Positions 60,301-64,000 of a stretch of 64,000 nt of DNA are shown one piece after another. The stretch's first letter is position 1. Each line of letters starts with the position of its first letter. Source of the DNA: Ctenosaura bakeri. Lineage: Eukaryota > Chordata > Lepidosauria > Squamata > Iguanidae. Below the pieces are notes generated by a model. The model had not been told where the DNA came from. It made no database searches and was given only the letters and a program-made list of their open reading frames with translations. The position numbers and the translations under genes are program-made. The stretch is taken from positions 186,001 through 250,000 of the forward strand of contig CAOLHI010001241.1 of assembly GCA_948474755.1 (NCBI GenBank). Reading direction: 5' to 3'.

Positions 60301-60360
60301 AGCAACAACAAAAACCACAAAACATTTTTAGTATCGTATATGAATTATTATTTATTATTA
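57317..60360. other. AT-rich non-coding stretch
   Basis: No gene, SINE, LTR or inverted-repeat element is recognised. Open frames are short and unremarkable. Confidence 0.45.
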
Positions 60361-60640
60361 AAATTTTAGATATCCTTAAATCACAAAAGAAAATAAGCTG
60401 GGTTTTAAGCTGAAAACTAATGTAGTAAAAAATAATAAAACATACAGCAAAAGTAAGACAAAGCTAGTACAACAGTAAAATATAGAACAAGACATCAGTA
60501 AAGCTAGTCACTGCTAATTGAACATCTGTACCATAGGTCATTCTACAATATGGGGACCAAATTGAAGAAGTACCCTTTCAAGTCCCCACAGGGATATATC
60601 AGACAGATATAGCACAACTATAAGGCCTGTTCTGATTATC
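60361..60640. mobile_element. Possible L2/CR1-like fragment
   Basis: ATTCTACAATATGGGGACC and the following AAGTACCCTTTCAAGTCCCC resemble a decayed version of the segment near 55110. The assignment is weak. Confidence 0.25.
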
Positions 60641-63600
60641 TCAATTTATGTGCTGGTCTATAGAGAAGCTTATGCAAACACTGTAAATGAGTTTCAGGTT
60701 AGACTGTGTCCACATCATTTAGAGCATGTCTATATGTTGACATGGGATAGTAATGTTCCAGTACAGCATCTAAAACTCATAGTCAAAATACTCAGTCAGA
60801 ACTCTACGCATAATACCAAGCTCACTGGATGTTACAGATCATAAGTGAGACAGCCCCCCAATGCCTTCCATATTGAACAAAAGATAACTTAGGCCTGTTG
60901 AGAAGTGGTGCATTCCTAATATTCTGGTTGAAATAAAAACAGTCTGAACATGATTTACATTATATTCAGCTAAAGTGAAGTGCAATCAAACTATAAAATA
61001 TAGTAATATACAGTTGTTCCCTGTTCACTAAAGGTGTCAGCAGACACAGCTGCATGTAATAGAACAAAAGCTATAGCTGTCCTTACTTCTCCTTGTCAAT
61101 CTTCGCTGATTTGGAAGATTTCTATAAATACATCACAGCTAGACATTTTGATGTGAACATGTGATATGTGAAACGTTGCACATACTGCAAAATGCAGAGT
61201 GAATACCTTTCATTTGGAGCCTTAACTCCTTAGACGAGGGATGCGTACATTTTATTAAGTTGAACAGAGGAGCAACCAAAACCAACAAAGTGAGCCATCC
61301 ATACTCTAAAAAGAACTTCAACTTCGTATAATGGTTCAGTTCAGACATGTTGGTAAAATCATGCTTTGTGCTCCTCATAGCTTAGAACTCAAACAGTGTT
61401 TCACTTCCAATTTACAGAGAAACCATGGTTCAGGCAAACAGTGTTGCTTGACTGGTTATCTTTCTTCACTTCCAGCATTCTGGTAGTAGGGAGAAATTGC
61501 CCTAATTCTGGTTGATCAATTCAGACATACCAACCATGGTTTGCAATCCTTTTTCAAACTATGATTTCTGATTTGGCTTCCTGAATAATTTCAAACAACT
61601 TCATCTGAGCAAGTACCCTAAATCATAAATAACATTATTAAGAATTAAGATACTTGAATTGTGTTTTGGTATCTCAACTGTATATGTATGCGCTTGTGTA
61701 TCTAAAACCACAGCCAACTAAAATTGTTATTAAAATGTCTGGGTCTATGTATGTGTCTTTTCTTTTCTTTTAATTTTGAAAACTAGAATACTGAAAAGTT
61801 AATAACACACATCTTAAAGAGGAAAAATATTTCAGTGTGATTTATGTGATGATCCATAGAAACCAGAGTTGAATTGGTAACTGACACCCAGGAGCTACAT
61901 CTGACACAGATATGCCTTTGAAATTTTGTCAACATTGCAATCTCTTGCACTGAAAACTACTGAAAAACATTCTGCATCATCACAAGATCCATAAGGGGCA
62001 TCACCTTAATTATAAAGAGCTTTGGTAGCTCATAGGAAAAAAATGAACAGCATATTTTCCCCCTTCTATTTTGCTTTTTCAGAAATTTGAAAAACCTCTT
62101 GTTCATTAACATTTCCAGAGCTCTAGAAGCAAACTCAAATTTACAAAAGGTCTGGGAGTTCTTTAAAGCAAATTCCCACCCCATTCAATAATTTATATCA
62201 TGTATAATGCCTTGACCACTTTACAGAGACTGTGTAGCTTTAGAAAAATAGCATTAAAACAAATTAGAAAGTAGTAACGCATGTTTTTTTTCCCATTAGT
62301 CTAACCAGGAAGCTTACTAATTCACAAATATTGAAACTAGCCCTGATAGAGATGAATTAATTTTTCATATTTTAATAATGAAAGTCACAGTAAAACAGAA
62401 ACTACAATAGTTAGTAGTATTGCAGAAGTGGCTACAAAAGTGAACAAACATATCTTTGGATGTGATTTCTTCTCTTTGTCATAAACAGTATTTCTGTTAT
62501 GATATACTTACATCATTTATCCTATCTGCTTCTTTAAACATGTAACTTAATATTTCAATAGCAAGCATGACTTAATATGAACCTGCCGATATTTTCCAGG
62601 TATTTTATAGAAAGTAATCATTACATGAAAAGCTGTGATTTAGATCTTCATTTTTGTCTACCCTAATGTAATGCACTATTAACACAGTGTTTGCCTTATT
62701 GCCACAGCATATCAGAAACCAATACAGGAAAGAAAATACATAGATTCTGAAACATAGGTGACATTCCAAAAAAATTATCTTGCAGAAATATTCATATTAA
62801 CTTCTTCTTATGTCAAAGAAAATGAACTTTTATATAACAAGATGCCTTTGTAACTCAAACTTTCTAACCAATATAATGTGAAGCTTTAAACATTCTGTAA
62901 ATGTTCATAACTTCAGATTTCTCTTATGAAAGCTTCATTAAAGTATATAAATTGGTACTACTGTCAGAAATGGCATTAAGTATTCAATAAGAGTAGACTT
63001 AATGCAATTAATAGCAATTAAAATTATACTTTTATGATGTCAGCTACCAGCATTGGAAAGACATAATTGCCTGTAAGGACATTTGTACCATATTTATCCT
63101 CTAAAACTGTCCAATTTATATGAAAAATGCCAAAAACATATCCCATATGGGTACGATTATCTTCTTGGATTTTAAGAAGTAATCTGTCTTATCCTGCATG
63201 TGCACATTAAGCTAATTTGCTTTAATTAGTTTTTTCTCATTGTGTTGATGCTAACTTTTGGATGTACAGACGCTAAACTTTATTATAAGGTGACTACACA
63301 AACTTTAAGCCCTGAAGGTGGACTATTTCATTTGTTTATATTTCCTCATTTAGTTTACAAACTGGCTAGGTGATATTCTTACACTTAAATTACTGATGGA
63401 TTTTCATTAATTAGCAGTTAAATATGCACTAATGGCATGGCAGTGTTGCTGGTGAAGGGTTGTTTTTCCCCTCAGTTGTAATAAATCAATGAACAGGTTC
63501 TGGTCAGACTAATTTACACATATATATAAAAAACTTATAAATATATGTTATTGTATCAACATAAATAAAGATTACTGTGTCCATAATCAGTTGTCCAGAT

Positions 63601-64000
63601 ACTTTATAATTTTAAAATAATGAAATACCCAAACAAGTTCTGTTGTTTACAGCACTGCAGGAAGCAGGTTTTGAAATCCTTTAAATCTTTGTTCTCTCAT
63701 TCAGATTAATTCAATAACATTTATGGAACACTTCTATATTTTCCGACTTTCCTCAGAATCCAGAGGAAAGACTAGTACTGATGTGATTCAGAGATGATTA
63801 AACCAAAAAGGAGCATATTTATATTACCTGTCATGGTAACAACTCGTTGAGGATCTTAGAGCACAAAAGGAATTATACATAATCTACCAAAATAACACAG
63901 AACTATTGGGGTTTAGTATTCCCAGAAATCTAATACTCAATTATGTCTCCTCTTTGAATATCAGTGGCAAGGTATGTTTCCTGGAGTCACTGACTGAAAA
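60641..64000. other. AT-rich non-coding stretch, part possibly conserved
   Basis: No gene or repeat is recognised. 63000-63460 is complex, repeat-free AT-rich sequence with several homeodomain-type words (AATTAATAGCAATTAA, TTAATTAG, TTAATTAGCAG). It could be a conserved non-coding element. No comparison was possible. Confidence 0.35.

Overview
This window looks like non-coding chromosomal DNA from a vertebrate, most likely a squamate reptile. The background is AT-rich and CpG-poor, with no operons. Its interspersed repeats match a lizard or snake repertoire: tRNA-derived SINEs with an (ACA)n tail, a 5'-truncated L1, L2/CR1-like pieces, a DIRS retrotransposon, a Ty3/gypsy-type element, a solo LTR and many short inverted-repeat DNA transposons. 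I recognise no host protein-coding exon. Every convincing coding region belongs to a transposable element. The species assignment is inference.

Layout. 1-4.17 kb is featureless AT-rich DNA. 4.17-4.64 kb is a short DNA transposon with GGCCCTTTT-type ends. 4.97-11.06 kb is a nearly complete DIRS retrotransposon on the minus strand, carrying Gag, RT-RNase H plus a methyltransferase-like domain, and a tyrosine recombinase. It has inverted terminal repeats and an internal complementary region. 11.17-12.96 kb is a copy of an unnamed repeat split by a short DNA transposon and by a 776-bp insertion. 13-22.9 kb is mostly unique sequence with one SINE. 22.88-26.45 kb is a 3.57-kb non-autonomous DNA transposon with TAA target duplications. 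It contains tandem repeats and a CpG-rich, promoter-like segment. 29-42 kb is rich in minisatellites, four more roughly 420-bp elements of the GGCCC family and two more copies of the unnamed repeat. 41.95-42.80 kb is a solo LTR. 44.9-48.6 kb is a decayed Ty3/gypsy-type element whose integrase precedes its reverse transcriptase (Gmr1-like order). 50.17-51.77 kb is the 3' part of an L1 on the minus strand. The rest is AT-rich sequence with two more SINEs, LINE tails and a second family of short inverted-repeat elements.

How the parts relate. The DIRS proteins form one replication machine. Gag is expected to package the RNA, RT-RNase H to make the cDNA, and the recombinase to integrate a circular product whose end-to-end junction is mirrored by the internal complementary region. 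Nested insertions give relative ages: short inverted-repeat elements are younger than a SINE, than the gypsy-type protease gene and than the unnamed repeat. The best leads are the splice-site cassette conserved in five copies of the GGCCC family, the promoter-like segment carried by the 3.57-kb member, and the well-preserved DIRS copy.
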